64,000 nt of DNA from contig NZ_CP034451.1 in the NCBI RefSeq assembly GCF_003952525.1, positions 5,432,501-5,496,500 on the forward strand, read 5' to 3'. Within the stretch, counting starts at the first letter, position 1. Each line of letters opens with the position of its first letter. A program made the position numbers and the translations under genes. Source of the DNA: Mesorhizobium sp. M3A.F.Ca.ET.080.04.2.1 (GTDB lineage: Bacteria > Pseudomonadota > Alphaproteobacteria > Rhizobiales > Rhizobiaceae). This document shows, piece by piece, positions 50,444-61,005 of this stretch. The notes below the pieces were generated by a model. That model was not told where the DNA came from and did not search any database. It saw only the letters and a list, made by a program, of their open reading frames with translations.

Positions 50444-51559
50444 TTAGCTGCCGACACTATTCAACGACGCCTCGATCGCCTGCCACAGCTGTTCGACCGG
50501 TTCGCAGCCGATCGCCAGGCGCACGAAGCCGGACGGCACGGAGTCGCCGCGCTTCGAACGCCGTTCTGCCACGGTGTGCACGCCGCCAAACGAAGTTGCC
50601 GATTCGATCAACGCGCAGCTGGTGATGAAATCCTCGGCTTTTTCCTCAGATGTCAATTCGAAGGAGATGATGAAGCCGAAGCGCTCCATCTGGGCTCGGG
50701 CGAGGTTGTGCGAGGCGTCGCCCTCGAGCCCAGGAAAGCGCAGGCCGCTCACCGCGGGATGTGCCTTGAGCCGCCTGGCGATCGTTTCCGCCGAGGAGCA
50801 CATGCGGTCGAAACGCATTTCCAGCGTTTCGAGGCCGCGATGCACGAGCCATGCTTCGAACGGGCCGGGGATGCCGCCAGCGGTCTCGCGCCAGTCCTTG
50901 ATTTTCGCGACGATGTCCGGATTGCGGGTCGCGACATGGCCGAACAGCACGTCCGAGTGGCCATTGATCGCCTTGGTGTCGGCCGAGACGACAATCTCGG
51001 CGCCGAGATCGAGCGGACGCTGGCCAAAGGGGGTCATCGTCGTGTTGTCGACGACGAGGATCGCGCCTTGCGCATGGGCGGCCTTGGCGGCGGCGGCGAT
51101 GTCGCAGATATCAAGACGCGGATTGGAGGGGGTTTCCACGAACACCAGGCGGTAGCCGGCAAAGCCGGCATCGAGCATGTTCGACGTCGCCCTCACGTCA
51201 TAGGCGACGCCGAGCGGCTTCAAGAAGCGCTCTGCCAACGCGCGGGTCGTGTGATACCCGTCCGAAGGCAACAGAATGCGGTCCCCCGATTTCAGCAGCG
51301 CGAAGAAGACCGCTGAAATCGCGGCCATTCCTGAGGGAAAGGCAACGCATTGCGCATCTTCCAGATGGCCGAGCGCATGCTCGACAGCATGCCAGGTCGG
51401 ATTGCTGAAACGGCCATATTGGTGGAATCCCGTCGCGTCACCCGGCGAGTGGAAGATGGACGCCATGATCAGCGGCAACGGGATGGGGTCGCCCTTGGCG
51501 AAGTCGCCGCTGCGCAGATGGACAAGTGCCGCAGCGCGTGAGTTCGCGGTTTCCGACAT
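50444..51559 (-). CDS. Cystathionine gamma-lyase-like PLP enzyme
   Basis: 371 residues, Cys/Met-metabolism PLP family. PLP lysine in S-A-D-T-K-A-I-N-G-H-S-D; cofactor Asp in L-V-V-D-N-T-T-M-T-P; Y-G-R-F-S-N-P-T-W in the substrate region; F-P-S-G-M-A-A-I near the N-terminus. It differs from the enzyme at 15671 in length and motifs; usual annotation is cystathionine gamma-lyase. Converts cystathionine to cysteine in reverse transsulfuration, or acts as beta/gamma lyase on related thioethers. Ends 5 bp from the ParE remnant, tail to tail. Confidence 0.88.
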   Translation of the reverse strand: MSETANSRAAALVHLRSGDFAKGDPIPLPLIMASIFHSPGDATGFHQYGRFSNPTWHAVEHALGHLEDAQCVAFPSGMAAISAVFFALLKSGDRILLPSDGYHTTRALAERFLKPLGVAYDVRATSNMLDAGFAGYRLVFVETPSNPRLDICDIAAAAKAAHAQGAILVVDNTTMTPFGQRPLDLGAEIVVSADTKAINGHSDVLFGHVATRNPDIVAKIKDWRETAGGIPGPFEAWLVHRGLETLEMRFDRMCSSAETIARRLKAHPAVSGLRFPGLEGDASHNLARAQMERFGFIISFELTSEEKAEDFITSCALIESATSFGGVHTVAERRSKRGDSVPSGFVRLAIGCEPVEQLWQAIEASLNSVGS

Positions 51560-51954
51560 GGGCTCGATCCTTCGCTGAACAGAAGCTCTCGACGCTATGC
51601 GCGCCGGCAGTCCGCGGCAAGCTGCGTCCTTTTGGGCCAGACGGCTCTAAACGCTTCGTTAGGCTTAATAGACGATAAAGACGAGACTTGCCGGTAGCCT
51701 GCCCTTCCTGGTTGTCGAACGCGTTTGTGATGCCTCTTCCCGTTGACGCCCATAGTGCCCCATGATATCCCATATCGATACTCAAGCCTTCGTTTCGTGT
51801 CAGGGTGGAGCGTACGCCAATCGGGCAGCCGCAGCGGCCACCCGTTTGCCGGGTTTTGCCCTTGCGAAGGTGGGTTCAGGGCAGGGACCGCGCTGCGGCG
51901 GCGCGGGTATAGAGATGGAAAGGGGTACAGCGGCGACGGCGGCTGTAACGCGTA
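51560..51954. other. Intergenic region with the mra promoter
   Basis: 395 bp between divergent genes. No credible coding sequence is visible; 51560-51740 holds nothing I can name. 51743-51773 carries the mra promoter and MraZ repeats. 51774-51954 would be a 180-base leader; it contains isolated GTGGG-like words (for example at 51871), with no regular array. Confidence 0.6.
51743..51773 (+). promoter_or_regulatory. mra promoter with three MraZ-type repeats
   Basis: CCCAT occurs at 51749-51753, 51759-51763 and 51769-51773, exactly 10 bp apart; on the minus strand these are three ATGGG-N repeats. MraZ is known to bind direct TGGGN repeats with this period. A -35-like TTGACG (51743-51748) stands immediately before the array and a weak -10 (around TATCCC, 51767-51772) is inside it, so a bound MraZ would block the promoter. 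Confidence 0.75.
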
Positions 51955-52413
51955 GTGGACCGATTTCTGTCGAACGCAATCAACAGGATCGATGCGAAGG
52001 GGCGGGTGTCCGTTCCGGCGCATTTCCGTTCGGTCGTGCAGAAGCGCGGTTATTCGGAACTCTATGCGCTGCGCTGTCTCGACCGTCCTGCGATGGACGT
52101 CGGCGGTCTCGACCTGCTCGACCGCTACGAGCAACGCATAGCGCTCGAGGATCCCTTCCTGCAGACAGCGGACGACATGTCGTTCTTCTGCCATGGCGAC
52201 GGGATGTTCCTGAAGCTCGATCAGGACGGCCGCATCGGCATGACCGACTTCATCCGCGAGCACACGGGCATCTCGGCGGAGGTGGCCTTTGTCGGCCGCG
52301 GCAATTTCTTCCAGATCTGGGAGCCGGGCCGGCTTGCCGCCTATGGGGCGCAGGCACGCGCCAGGCTGTTGCAGCTTCGGCAGGGGACGAAGCCCGGGGA
52401 GCGACCGGAATGA
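51955..52413 (+). CDS. mraZ: Transcriptional regulator MraZ
   Basis: 152 residues with two AbrB-like MraZ domains: the first has [13 protein letters not shown], the second [16 protein letters not shown]. Represses its own cluster by binding the repeats upstream. The start is forced: an in-frame stop TAA lies at 51946-51948 and the only start after it is GTG 51955 (M-D-R-F-L-S-N), although the ribosome site is poor. The stop overlaps the rsmH start (ATGATG). Confidence 0.94.
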   Translation: MDRFLSNAINRIDAKGRVSVPAHFRSVVQKRGYSELYALRCLDRPAMDVGGLDLLDRYEQRIALEDPFLQTADDMSFFCHGDGMFLKLDQDGRIGMTDFIREHTGISAEVAFVGRGNFFQIWEPGRLAAYGAQARARLLQLRQGTKPGERPE

Positions 52414-53426
52414 TGGCTGGCCGCGGCGATGATCCCCACGCCGTTGGCGGACTGGCTCGCCACATTCCGGTCCTCCTTGCCGAGGTGCTGGAGGCGCTGA
52501 CGCCCAAGCCAGGAGAGACAATCGTCGATGGAACGTTCGGCGCCGGCGGCTATACGGCCGCCATTCTTGGGCGCGGCGCTTCGGTCGTCGCCATCGACCG
52601 CGATCCGGACGCCATCGCTGCGGGCCGGGCCCTGGAAGAACAGGCCGCGGGCAGGCTGAGACTCGTGCAGGCGCCGTTTTCGACGCTGGACGAACAGGTC
52701 GAGAGCGCCGACGGCGTCGTGCTCGATATCGGCGTTTCTTCCATGCAGCTCGATCAGGCGGAGCGCGGCTTTTCGTTTCGTGCCGACGGACCGCTCGACA
52801 TGCGCATGGCGCAGGCCGGGCTCAGCGCCGCCGATGTCGTCAACACCTTCAAGGCTGGCGATCTTGCCCGCATCTTCGGCTTCCTCGGCGAGGAGCGTCA
52901 TGCCGGCCGCATCGCGCGCATGATCGAGAGCCGGCGCGAGAAGCGCCCTTTCGAGCGCACGCTCGAACTGGCCGACGCCATTGCCACCCATATCGGCAGG
53001 GCGCCGAAGGACAAGATCCATCCGGCCACCCGTGTCTTCCAGGCGCTGCGCATCTTCGTCAATGACGAGCTTGGCGAGCTGGCTCGGGCATTGTTCGCCG
53101 CGGAGCGCGTACTCAAGCCCGGCGGCCGGCTTGCCGTCGTCACCTTCCATTCGCTGGAGGACCGCATCGTCAAGCGCTTCATCGCCGATCGTGCCGATGC
53201 GGCGGCCGGCTCGCGCCACCTGCCCGACGCGCCGGCCCGGCTGGCGACCTTCCGCAAATCCGGTGGCGGCGTCACCCCAGGCGAAGCCGAGATCGAGGCC
53301 AATCCGCGGGCGCGCTCGGCCAGGCTGCGCGCGGCCATCCGCACCGATGCGCCGGCGCGCGCAGGCGACTTTTCGATCTTCGGCCTTCCAAAGCTTCCCG
53401 CTGTCGAGCGGCCGGGGGAGAGGTAA
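52410..53426 (+). CDS. rsmH: 16S rRNA (cytosine1402-N4)-methyltransferase RsmH
   Basis: 338 residues. N-terminal [13 protein letters not shown] loop [30 protein letters not shown] and the C-terminal [13 protein letters not shown] define RsmH (MraW). Methylates C1402 of 16S rRNA at N4. Two starts, ATG 52410 and 52413, are adjacent; both overlap the mraZ stop. Confidence 0.96.
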   Translation: MMAGRGDDPHAVGGLARHIPVLLAEVLEALTPKPGETIVDGTFGAGGYTAAILGRGASVVAIDRDPDAIAAGRALEEQAAGRLRLVQAPFSTLDEQVESADGVVLDIGVSSMQLDQAERGFSFRADGPLDMRMAQAGLSAADVVNTFKAGDLARIFGFLGEERHAGRIARMIESRREKRPFERTLELADAIATHIGRAPKDKIHPATRVFQALRIFVNDELGELARALFAAERVLKPGGRLAVVTFHSLEDRIVKRFIADRADAAAGSRHLPDAPARLATFRKSGGGVTPGEAEIEANPRARSARLRAAIRTDAPARAGDFSIFGLPKLPAVERPGER

Positions 53427-53430
53427 GCAC

Positions 53431-53826
53431 GTGTTTCGTACCAGCGACATAGTCCTGATCGCCGTCATGGTCTCGGCGGCGGCGTTGACCTACAAGACCA
53501 AGCGCGAGGCCGAGGAACAGCTGGCGTCGGTGCAGAAGCTGCAGGCGCAGATCCGGTATGAGGAAGACACGATCGATCTGCTGAAAGCCGACTGGAGCCT
53601 GCTCACGCAGCCGGCGCGGCTGCAGAAACTTGCCGAAACCTACAAGTCGCAGCTCGGGCTCGAGCCGGTCAGCGCCCGCCAGATCGGTGGTCTCGACGAT
53701 GTGCCGGTGAAGCCGGTCAACATCCAGGATCTTTTGTCGCAAGAGCCCGGCGCCATGGCCGAGAATTCCGGCAAGGGTCCTTCGGCCGGCAAGGATCCGG
53801 TCGTTACCGGGAGCACCGCGCAATGA
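53431..53826 (+). CDS. ftsL: Cell division protein FtsL
   Basis: 131 residues from GTG 53431. One N-terminal TM segment (S-D-I-V-L-I-A-V-M-V-S-A-A-A-L-T-Y), then a coiled coil (about 25-60: REAEEQLASVQKLQAQIRYEEDTIDLLKADWSLL) ending in the FtsL-like L-x-x-P-A-R-L-Q-K-L-A. Part of the FtsQLB subcomplex that activates FtsWI. Identity relies on position between rsmH and ftsI together with this topology. Stop overlaps the ftsI start. Confidence 0.88.
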   Translation: MFRTSDIVLIAVMVSAAALTYKTKREAEEQLASVQKLQAQIRYEEDTIDLLKADWSLLTQPARLQKLAETYKSQLGLEPVSARQIGGLDDVPVKPVNIQDLLSQEPGAMAENSGKGPSAGKDPVVTGSTAQ

Positions 53827-55547
53827 TCGGCAGACTTCCAAAGGTCGGTGAACTGCTGAGGCGCCGCAAGAAGCCCACCGAGGACGGATCGATCGTCGTC
53901 GACGCCGCCCGCAAGGCGACCGGCGGCAAGGCCAAGACACGTATCGTCATGACGATGGCGGTATTCTTCACCATCTATTCGACCATCGCCGGCCGGTTGG
54001 TCTATCTTGGCCTGCAGAACCCGGACATGTCAGGCGGCCCACAGAGCAGGGTTACGGCTTCGCGGCCCGACATCGTCGACCGCAATGGCGAGGTGCTGGC
54101 GACCGACATCAAGACGGCGTCGCTGTTCGCCGAGCCGCGCCGCATCGTCGATGCCGACGAGGCGATCGAAAAGCTGGCGACGGTGCTCCCCGAGATCGAT
54201 TACGAGCAGACCTATCACAAGCTGAAAAGCGGCGCCGGCTTCGTCTGGCTGCAGCGGCAACTGACGCCGAAGCAGCAGGCCGACATCATGGCGCTCGGCG
54301 TCCCCGGTCTGGGCTTCCGAACCGAGAAACGCCGCTTCTATCCGAGCGGCGAGACCTCCTCCTACATTGTCGGGCTCACCAATATCGACAATCAGGGCAT
54401 CTCCGGCATGGAGAAATATATCGACGACCAGGGCCTGACCGATCTGCAGGCGTCGGGACTGGCCGTCGCCAGGGACTTGAAACCGGTAAAGCTGTCGATC
54501 GACCTGCGCGTCCAGCACGTGGTTCGCGATGAGGTGGCCACCGGCATGGAGCGGTTCCACGCGATCGCGGCGGGCGGTGTGGTGCTCAACATCAAGACGG
54601 GCGAAGTGCTGGCCATGGCCTCGGCCCCGGATTTCGATCCCAACAATCCCTACAATGCCCAGGACAAGGACCGGCTGAACCGCATGTCGGCCGGCCTCTA
54701 CGAGATGGGCTCGACCTTCAAGAGCTTCACCACCGCCATGGCGCTCGATTCCGGCAAGGTCACGCTGGAGAGCCGCTTCGACGCGTCGCGGCCGATCCGC
54801 ATCGGCCGTCAGACCATCCATGACTTCCACAGCAAGGGCCGCGTGCTGTCGGTGCCGGAAGTGTTCATCTATTCGTCCAACATCGGTTCCGCGAAGGAAG
54901 CGGAGGCGGTGGGCATCGAGGGGCACCGCGAATTCCTGCATCGCCTCGGCGTGCTGGAGAAGATGCAGACCGAATTGCCGGAAGTGGCGCGCCCGACCGA
55001 ACCGAAGGTCTGGAAACAGGTCAATTCGATCACCATCGCCTTCGGCCACGGCGTGTCGACGACGCCGCTGCAGACTGCTGTTGGCTGTGCGGCGCTGATG
55101 AGCGGCTACCTGATCGAGCCGACCTTCCTGCCGCGCACCGCGGAGCAGGCGATGGAGGTCGCCAAGCAAGTGGTCAGCGACAAGACCGTGGAAGGGATGC
55201 GCTATCTCTATGCGCTCAACGCCGAGAAGGGCTCCGGCAAGAGCGCCAGGGTTCCGGGTTTCCGCGTCGGCGGCAAGACCGGCACGGCCGAGAAGGTGGT
55301 CAATGGCCGCTACTCGAAAGAGAAGAATTTCAATGCCTTCGTGGCGGCCTTTCCAATGGATGATCCGCAATACATCGTGCTGACGATCGCCGACGAACCG
55401 AAGCCGGAAAAGCCCGGCATGGGGGCCACCGCCGCCTCGAACGCCGGCATCATGGCGGGAAACATCATCAGGCGCGCGGCTTCCATGCTTGGCGTTAAGC
55501 CAGATTTCAGCCATGAAAATGGTGCAACGCTGGTTTCCTATCAGTGA
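53823..55547 (+). CDS. ftsI: Peptidoglycan D,D-transpeptidase FtsI (PBP3)
   Basis: 574 residues: cytoplasmic basic N-terminus, one TM segment (about 40-60), dimerisation/pedestal domain, and transpeptidase domain with S297-T-F-K300, S351-S-N353 and K485-T-G-T. Septal cross-linking enzyme working with FtsW. Starts by ATGA overlap with ftsL. Confidence 0.96.
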   Translation: MIGRLPKVGELLRRRKKPTEDGSIVVDAARKATGGKAKTRIVMTMAVFFTIYSTIAGRLVYLGLQNPDMSGGPQSRVTASRPDIVDRNGEVLATDIKTASLFAEPRRIVDADEAIEKLATVLPEIDYEQTYHKLKSGAGFVWLQRQLTPKQQADIMALGVPGLGFRTEKRRFYPSGETSSYIVGLTNIDNQGISGMEKYIDDQGLTDLQASGLAVARDLKPVKLSIDLRVQHVVRDEVATGMERFHAIAAGGVVLNIKTGEVLAMASAPDFDPNNPYNAQDKDRLNRMSAGLYEMGSTFKSFTTAMALDSGKVTLESRFDASRPIRIGRQTIHDFHSKGRVLSVPEVFIYSSNIGSAKEAEAVGIEGHREFLHRLGVLEKMQTELPEVARPTEPKVWKQVNSITIAFGHGVSTTPLQTAVGCAALMSGYLIEPTFLPRTAEQAMEVAKQVVSDKTVEGMRYLYALNAEKGSGKSARVPGFRVGGKTGTAEKVVNGRYSKEKNFNAFVAAFPMDDPQYIVLTIADEPKPEKPGMGATAASNAGIMAGNIIRRAASMLGVKPDFSHENGATLVSYQ

Positions 55548-55601
55548 TTCTTGGGGCGCGCCGGCAACTGCGCGCTATTTTGTTGCGGTGAACGGAACTC
55601 G

Positions 55602-57056
55602 ATGCATCTGAAAGATCTAGCCGGTATCCTGCCTGTCGAGGGAACAGCTTCCCGCGCTCTGGAGGTTACCGGTCTCTCCTCGGATTCTCGCCAGGTTAAG
55701 CCGGGGGTCGTCTTCTTCGCGCTTGCGGGCAGCAAGGCGGATGGCGCGAGTTATGCCGCGGACGCCACTCGTCGCGGGGCTGCCGCAATCGTGGCGGCCA
55801 AAGGCAGCACAATCTCCGGTCTTTCGATCCCGGTTCTTGCGGTGGACGACCCGCGCCTGGCGCTGGCGCTCAGCGCAGCGCGTTTCTTCGACCGACAACC
55901 TGAAACCATGGTCGCCGTCACCGGCACCAGCGGCAAGACGTCGGTCGCCGCATTCACCCGCCAGATCTGGGAGCAGGCGGGATTGGCGGCCGCATCGATC
56001 GGCACGACCGGCGTGGTGGCCCCTGGTCGCAACGAATATGGCTCGCTGACCACGCCTGATCCGGTGGCGCTTCACAAGCTGCTCAAGGAACTGGCGGAGG
56101 CCGGCGTCACCCGCGCCTCGATGGAGGCCTCGAGCCACGGTCTCGACCAGCGTCGCCTCGACGGCGTGAAACTCGCCGCCGGCGGCTTCACCAATCTCGG
56201 CCGCGACCACATGGACTATCATCCGACGGTCGAGGACTATCACCGCGCCAAGCTGCGCCTGTTCGACACGCTGCTGCCGAGGGGGGCGCCGGCCATCATC
56301 TTTGCCGACGATCCATGGTCTGAGCCGACGGCTCATGCCGCGCGGGCGGCGGGATTGGCCGTGCGTACGGTCGGCCGCCATGGCGATTTCCTTATGTTGA
56401 AGCGGGTCGAGCACGAGCGCCATCGCCAGCGCGCCGAGGTCGAAGTGGACGGCGTTCTGCATGAGATCGACTTGCCGCTGGCCGGCGATTTCCAGATCGC
56501 CAACGCGCTGGTTTCGGCCGGCCTTGCCATCTCGACTGGAACTTCCGTCGACAAAGCCTTGGCTGCACTGGAAAAATTGAAGGGGGCGCCGGGCCGGCTC
56601 GATCTCGTCGGTACGACCGCCGCCGGCGCTCCCGTCTATGTCGACTACGCGCACAAGCCCGACGCGCTGGAAAACGTGCTGGCCTCGGTTCGTCCTTTCA
56701 CCACGAGCCGCGTCGTCGTCGTGTTCGGCTGTGGCGGCGATCGCGATCGCGGCAAGCGGCCAATCATGGGCGAGATCGCTAGCCGGCTTGCCGATGTCGT
56801 CATCGTAACCGACGACAATCCGCGCACGGAAGTCCCTGAAACGATCCGCGCCGCAATCCTTGCGGCGGCGCCAGGCGCCATCGAGATCGGCGACCGGCGC
56901 AAGGCCATACGTGAGGCGGTGGCCATGCTTCACGCGGGCGACACGCTGATCGTCGCCGGCAAGGGGCATGAGGAAGGCCAGACAATCGGCTCCGAAACCT
57001 TCCACTTCTCCGACCACGAGGAAGTGCGCGAGGCCTTGAAGGAGCGCGCCGCATGA
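55602..57056 (+). CDS. murE: UDP-MurNAc-L-Ala-D-Glu:meso-diaminopimelate ligase MurE
   Basis: 484 residues. ATP loop G-T-S-G-K-T-S, central D-Y-A-H-K-P-D-A, and the D-N-P-R motif that selects meso-diaminopimelate over lysine. Adds the third stem-peptide residue. ATG 55602 begins M-H-L-K-D-L-A-G; the open frame back to 55551 is less likely. The end overlaps murF by 4 bp. Confidence 0.96.
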   Translation: MHLKDLAGILPVEGTASRALEVTGLSSDSRQVKPGVVFFALAGSKADGASYAADATRRGAAAIVAAKGSTISGLSIPVLAVDDPRLALALSAARFFDRQPETMVAVTGTSGKTSVAAFTRQIWEQAGLAAASIGTTGVVAPGRNEYGSLTTPDPVALHKLLKELAEAGVTRASMEASSHGLDQRRLDGVKLAAGGFTNLGRDHMDYHPTVEDYHRAKLRLFDTLLPRGAPAIIFADDPWSEPTAHAARAAGLAVRTVGRHGDFLMLKRVEHERHRQRAEVEVDGVLHEIDLPLAGDFQIANALVSAGLAISTGTSVDKALAALEKLKGAPGRLDLVGTTAAGAPVYVDYAHKPDALENVLASVRPFTTSRVVVVFGCGGDRDRGKRPIMGEIASRLADVVIVTDDNPRTEVPETIRAAILAAAPGAIEIGDRRKAIREAVAMLHAGDTLIVAGKGHEEGQTIGSETFHFSDHEEVREALKERAA

Positions 57057-58486
57057 GCTTGCTCTGGACGTCGCACGCGCTGGTCGAAGCCATGGGCGGC
57101 AGGCCGATTGGCTCGCTGCCGGAAGGAATCACCGGCATTTCCATCGACAGTCGCAGCCTCGAGCCCGGCAATGCCTTCTTCGCCATCAAGGGCGAGACGA
57201 TGGACGGCCATGATTTCGCGACCGCGGCGGTCAAGGCCGGAGCGGCCGTGCTGGTGGTCGCAGAAGGCAAGCTGCCCTCGCTCGGCAGGCTGACGGCGCC
57301 GATGATCGTGGTGCAGGATGTGCTTGCAGCGCTCGAGAAGCTCGGCGTTGCCGCCCGCGCTCGCTCGCGGGCGAAGGTCATCGCGGTGACCGGCTCCGCC
57401 GGCAAGACGACGACCAAGGAAGCGCTGCGGCATGTGCTGTCGGCGGTCGGGAAGGTGCACGCCTCGGCGCAGTCGTTCAACAATCACTGGGGCGTGCCGC
57501 TGACGCTCGCGCGGATGCCAGACGATTGCGACTACGCGATCTTCGAGATCGGCATGAACCATCCCGGCGAGATCCGGCCGTTGGTCAAGATGGTCAGGCC
57601 GCATGTCGCGATCGTGACGCTGATTGCTGCCGCCCATCTCGGCTTTTTCAGGAACCTCGACGAGATCGCGCATGCCAAGGCCGAGATTTTCGAGGGGGTG
57701 GAGTCCGGCGGCGCCGCGCTACTCAACCGCGACGACACGCGCTGGAAGCTGCTCGACAGAATGGCGAAAGAGGCCGGCATCGAGCATGTCTTCGGCTTTG
57801 GCGAAAACGCACGCTCGACTTTCCGGCTCACCAATTGCGAGCTTCATGCCGATCATTCCGACATCGTCGCGAAGATCGGCAAGCGGGAGGTGACTGCTCG
57901 CGTCGGCGCCCCCGGCCGCCATATCGTGCAGAACGTGCTGGCGGTGCTGGGCGCTGCGCAACTGGTCGGCGCCGATCTCGACAAGGTGGTGGCGGCGCTC
58001 GCAGATCTCGCGGCCGAACGCGGGCGCGGCAGGCGCCACATACTGCGCCATCCGAGGGGGCCGATCACATTGATCGATGAAAGCTACAACGCCAACCCGG
58101 CGTCGATGGCGGCAGCCATGGCGCTGCTCAACGCCACGCCGGTATGGGGCGAGGGACGGCGCATCGCGGTGCTCGGCGATATGCTGGAACTCGGCAGCCA
58201 CTCGGCAAAACTTCATGCAGCGCTCGCCGAGCTCATCATCGGCACCGGAACACGCAACGTCTATCTCGGCGGCCCGGAGATGCGTGCGCTGGCCGAGGTT
58301 CTGCCGGCCGACGTCGAGACGGAATACCGCTCCGGAGCGGAAGAGCTGAAGCCGGTCCTGCTGTCGGCGCTCAAGCCCGGCGACGTGGTGATGGTCAAGT
58401 CGTCGAAGGGCATCGGATTTTCAAAGCTGGTCGAGGCTTTGCTCGGCAAATTTCCGGCGGAAGCCACAACCATTGAACCGACCTGA
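57053..58486 (+). CDS. murF: UDP-MurNAc-tripeptide:D-Ala-D-Ala ligase MurF
   Basis: 477 residues. [10 protein letters not shown] (ATP loop), [20 protein letters not shown] and G-D-M-L-E-L-G are MurF hallmarks. Completes the pentapeptide. Starts within the murE stop (ATGA). Confidence 0.96.
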   Translation: MSLLWTSHALVEAMGGRPIGSLPEGITGISIDSRSLEPGNAFFAIKGETMDGHDFATAAVKAGAAVLVVAEGKLPSLGRLTAPMIVVQDVLAALEKLGVAARARSRAKVIAVTGSAGKTTTKEALRHVLSAVGKVHASAQSFNNHWGVPLTLARMPDDCDYAIFEIGMNHPGEIRPLVKMVRPHVAIVTLIAAAHLGFFRNLDEIAHAKAEIFEGVESGGAALLNRDDTRWKLLDRMAKEAGIEHVFGFGENARSTFRLTNCELHADHSDIVAKIGKREVTARVGAPGRHIVQNVLAVLGAAQLVGADLDKVVAALADLAAERGRGRRHILRHPRGPITLIDESYNANPASMAAAMALLNATPVWGEGRRIAVLGDMLELGSHSAKLHAALAELIIGTGTRNVYLGGPEMRALAEVLPADVETEYRSGAEELKPVLLSALKPGDVVMVKSSKGIGFSKLVEALLGKFPAEATTIEPT

Positions 58487-58512
58487 GGTCGGGCTCCGGG
58501 GGACGGAAGCGT

Positions 58513-59595
58513 ATGCTCACTTTACTTGTTGATTTCGCGGACAAGATCTCGGCCTTCAATGTCTTCCGCTACATCACCTTTCGCACCGGCGGCGCCTTGA
58601 TCACCTCGGCGCTCATCGTCTTCATCTTCGGACCGACGATCATCAATTCGCTGCGGCTGCGCCAAGGCAAGGGCCAGCCCATCCGCGCCGACGGGCCGCA
58701 GACGCATTTCAAGAAGGCGGGGACGCCCACGATGGGCGGCCTGATGATCCTGTCCGGCATCATCGGCTCCTCGCTTCTGTGGGCCAACCTCTCCAGCATC
58801 TATGTCTGGGTGGTGCTTTTGGTCACCGTCGGCTTCGGCTCGATCGGCTTCTATGACGACTATCTCAAGGTCACCAAGCAGTCGCATCTGGGCTTCTCCG
58901 GCAAGGCGCGGCTGGCGATCGAATTCGTCATCGCCGGCATCGCCGCCTGGGTGATCATGCACAACGGCCAGGCGCCGTTCTCCTCGTCGCTGACCTTTCC
59001 CTTCGCCAAGGAATTCATCATCAATCTCGGCTGGTTCTTCGTGCCGTTCTCTTGCTTCGTCATCGTCGGCGCCGGCAATGCGGTGAACCTGACCGACGGC
59101 CTCGACGGGCTGGCGATCGTGCCGATCATGATCGCGGCCGCGTCCTTCGGCGTCATCGCCTATCTATCGGGCAATGCGGTGTTCGCCGAATATCTGCAGA
59201 TCCATTTCGTGCCGGGCACCGGCGAACTCGCCGTCGTGCTCGGCGCTGTGATCGGCGCCGGCCTCGGCTTCCTGTGGTTCAACGCGCCGCCGGCCGCGAT
59301 CTTCATGGGCGATACCGGCTCGCTGGCAATGGGCGGCCTGATCGGCACCATCGCGGTCGCCACCAAGCACGAGATCGTGCTCGTCATCGTCGGCGGCCTG
59401 TTCGTGGTCGAGATCCTTTCGGTCATCATCCAGGTCGGCTACTTCAAGATGACCGGCAAGCGCGTGTTCCTGATGGCGCCGATCCATCATCATTTCGAAA
59501 AGCTCGGCTGGACCGAAAGCCAGGTGGTGATCCGCTTCTGGATCATCGCCGTCATCCTGGCCCTGGTCGGCCTCTCCACACTCAAGCTCAGGTAA
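58513..59595 (+). CDS. mraY: Phospho-N-acetylmuramoyl-pentapeptide transferase MraY
   Basis: 360 residues with about ten TM segments. Active-site segments: G-T-P-T-M-G-G, the D-D-Y-L-K pair, [10 protein letters not shown] and the P-I-H-H-H-F-E histidine cluster. Transfers phospho-MurNAc-pentapeptide to undecaprenyl phosphate, forming lipid I. Confidence 0.97.
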   Translation: MLTLLVDFADKISAFNVFRYITFRTGGALITSALIVFIFGPTIINSLRLRQGKGQPIRADGPQTHFKKAGTPTMGGLMILSGIIGSSLLWANLSSIYVWVVLLVTVGFGSIGFYDDYLKVTKQSHLGFSGKARLAIEFVIAGIAAWVIMHNGQAPFSSSLTFPFAKEFIINLGWFFVPFSCFVIVGAGNAVNLTDGLDGLAIVPIMIAAASFGVIAYLSGNAVFAEYLQIHFVPGTGELAVVLGAVIGAGLGFLWFNAPPAAIFMGDTGSLAMGGLIGTIAVATKHEIVLVIVGGLFVVEILSVIIQVGYFKMTGKRVFLMAPIHHHFEKLGWTESQVVIRFWIIAVILALVGLSTLKLR

Positions 59596-59604
59596 GGACA
59601 CCAG

Positions 59605-61005
59605 TTGATCCCCGCCGCATCCTTCTCAGGCAAGCGCGTTTCGCTCTTCGGGCTCGGCGGTTCCGGGATTGCCACCGCGCATTCGCTGATCGAGGGCGGC
59701 GCCGAAATCCTTGCCTGGGACGACAATCCGGACAGCGTTGCCAAGGCTGCCGCCGCGGGGATCGCAACCGGTGACCTGCGCGCGGCCGACTGGTCGCGCT
59801 TCGCGGCCTTCGTGCTGTCGCCCGGGGTGCCGCTCACGCACCCGAAGCCGCATTGGACGGTGGAACTGGCGCGCGGCGCCGGCGTAGAGGTGATCGGCGA
59901 CATCGAACTTTTCTGCCGCGAGCGCATCCAACTGGCGCCGGCGGCGCCGTTCATCGCGATTACCGGTACCAACGGCAAGTCGACGACGACGGCGCTGACC
60001 TCCCACATATTGAAATCAGCCGGGCGCGACACGCAGATGGGCGGCAATATCGGCCGCGCCATCATGACGCTCGATCCGCCGAAGGCGGACCGGCACTATG
60101 TCGTCGAGTGCTCCTCCTATCAGATCGATCTGGCGCCCTCGATCAACCCGACCGCAGGTGTCCTGCTCAACCTGACGCCCGACCATCTCGACCGCCACGG
60201 CACGATGGCGCATTACGCCTCGATCAAGGAAAGGCTGGTCGCCGGCAGCGAGACCGCCATCATCGGCGTCGACGATTCCTGGTGCGCCCAGATCGCCGAC
60301 CGGCTGGAGCGGGCCGGCAAGCAAGTCATCCGCATTTCCAAGCGTCTGCCGCTGACCGACGGCTACTTCGCCGACGGCACCAACCTGATGGAAGCCGTAC
60401 ATGGCCGCTACAGCCGCGTCGGCTTCCTGGAAGGCATCGGTTCGCTGCGCGGCCAGCACAACGCGCAGAACGCGTTGGCCGCCGTCGCTGCCTGCCTGAG
60501 AGTCGGGCTGGAACTCGGCGAGATCCAGGCGGGGCTCGAAAGCTTTCCGGGGCTCGCGCACCGCATGGAGCAGGTCGGCCGCAAGGATCATGTGCTGTTC
60601 ATCAACGATTCCAAGGCGACCAATGCGGACGCCGCGGCCCCGGCGCTATCCAGCTTCAGCCGCGTCTACTGGATAGCCGGGGGCCTGCCCAAGGAGGGCG
60701 GCATCGAGCCTTTGCGCGGCTTCTTCCCGCGCATCGCCAAGGCCTATCTGATCGGCGAAGCGGCGCCGGTCTTTTCCGCAACGCTCGGTGAGGCGGTGCC
60801 CTACGAGATCTCCGGCACGCTGGCCGCTGCGGTCGAGCATGCCGCGCGCGACGCCGCGAACGATAGCGGTGGCGAGGCTGTGGTGCTGCTTTCGCCCGCC
60901 TGCGCCAGTTTCGACCAGTTCAAGAATTTCGAGGTTCGCGGCGAAGCCTTCAGGCAAGCTGCGACTGCTATTGATGGGGTGAAACCCATCGGAGGGCCAC
61001 GTTGA
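59605..61005 (+). CDS. murD: UDP-MurNAc-L-Ala:D-Glu ligase MurD
   Basis: 466 residues, start TTG 59605 (M-I-P-A-A-S-F-S-G) with AGGA 7 bp upstream; no ATG/GTG fits better near the F-G-L-G-G-S-G nucleotide site. G-T-N-G-K-S-T-T-T (ATP loop), L-D-R-H-G-T-M and N-D-S-K-A-T-N are conserved. Adds D-glutamate. Stop overlaps ftsW (TGATG). Confidence 0.96.
   Translation: MIPAASFSGKRVSLFGLGGSGIATAHSLIEGGAEILAWDDNPDSVAKAAAAGIATGDLRAADWSRFAAFVLSPGVPLTHPKPHWTVELARGAGVEVIGDIELFCRERIQLAPAAPFIAITGTNGKSTTTALTSHILKSAGRDTQMGGNIGRAIMTLDPPKADRHYVVECSSYQIDLAPSINPTAGVLLNLTPDHLDRHGTMAHYASIKERLVAGSETAIIGVDDSWCAQIADRLERAGKQVIRISKRLPLTDGYFADGTNLMEAVHGRYSRVGFLEGIGSLRGQHNAQNALAAVAACLRVGLELGEIQAGLESFPGLAHRMEQVGRKDHVLFINDSKATNADAAAPALSSFSRVYWIAGGLPKEGGIEPLRGFFPRIAKAYLIGEAAPVFSATLGEAVPYEISGTLAAAVEHAARDAANDSGGEAVVLLSPACASFDQFKNFEVRGEAFRQAATAIDGVKPIGGPR

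Noticed and set aside
51762..52409. N-terminal extension of the rsmH frame by over 200 codons
   Set aside because: It overlaps mraZ and the mra leader in another frame and has no similarity to RsmH; the ATG at the mraZ stop is the normal start.
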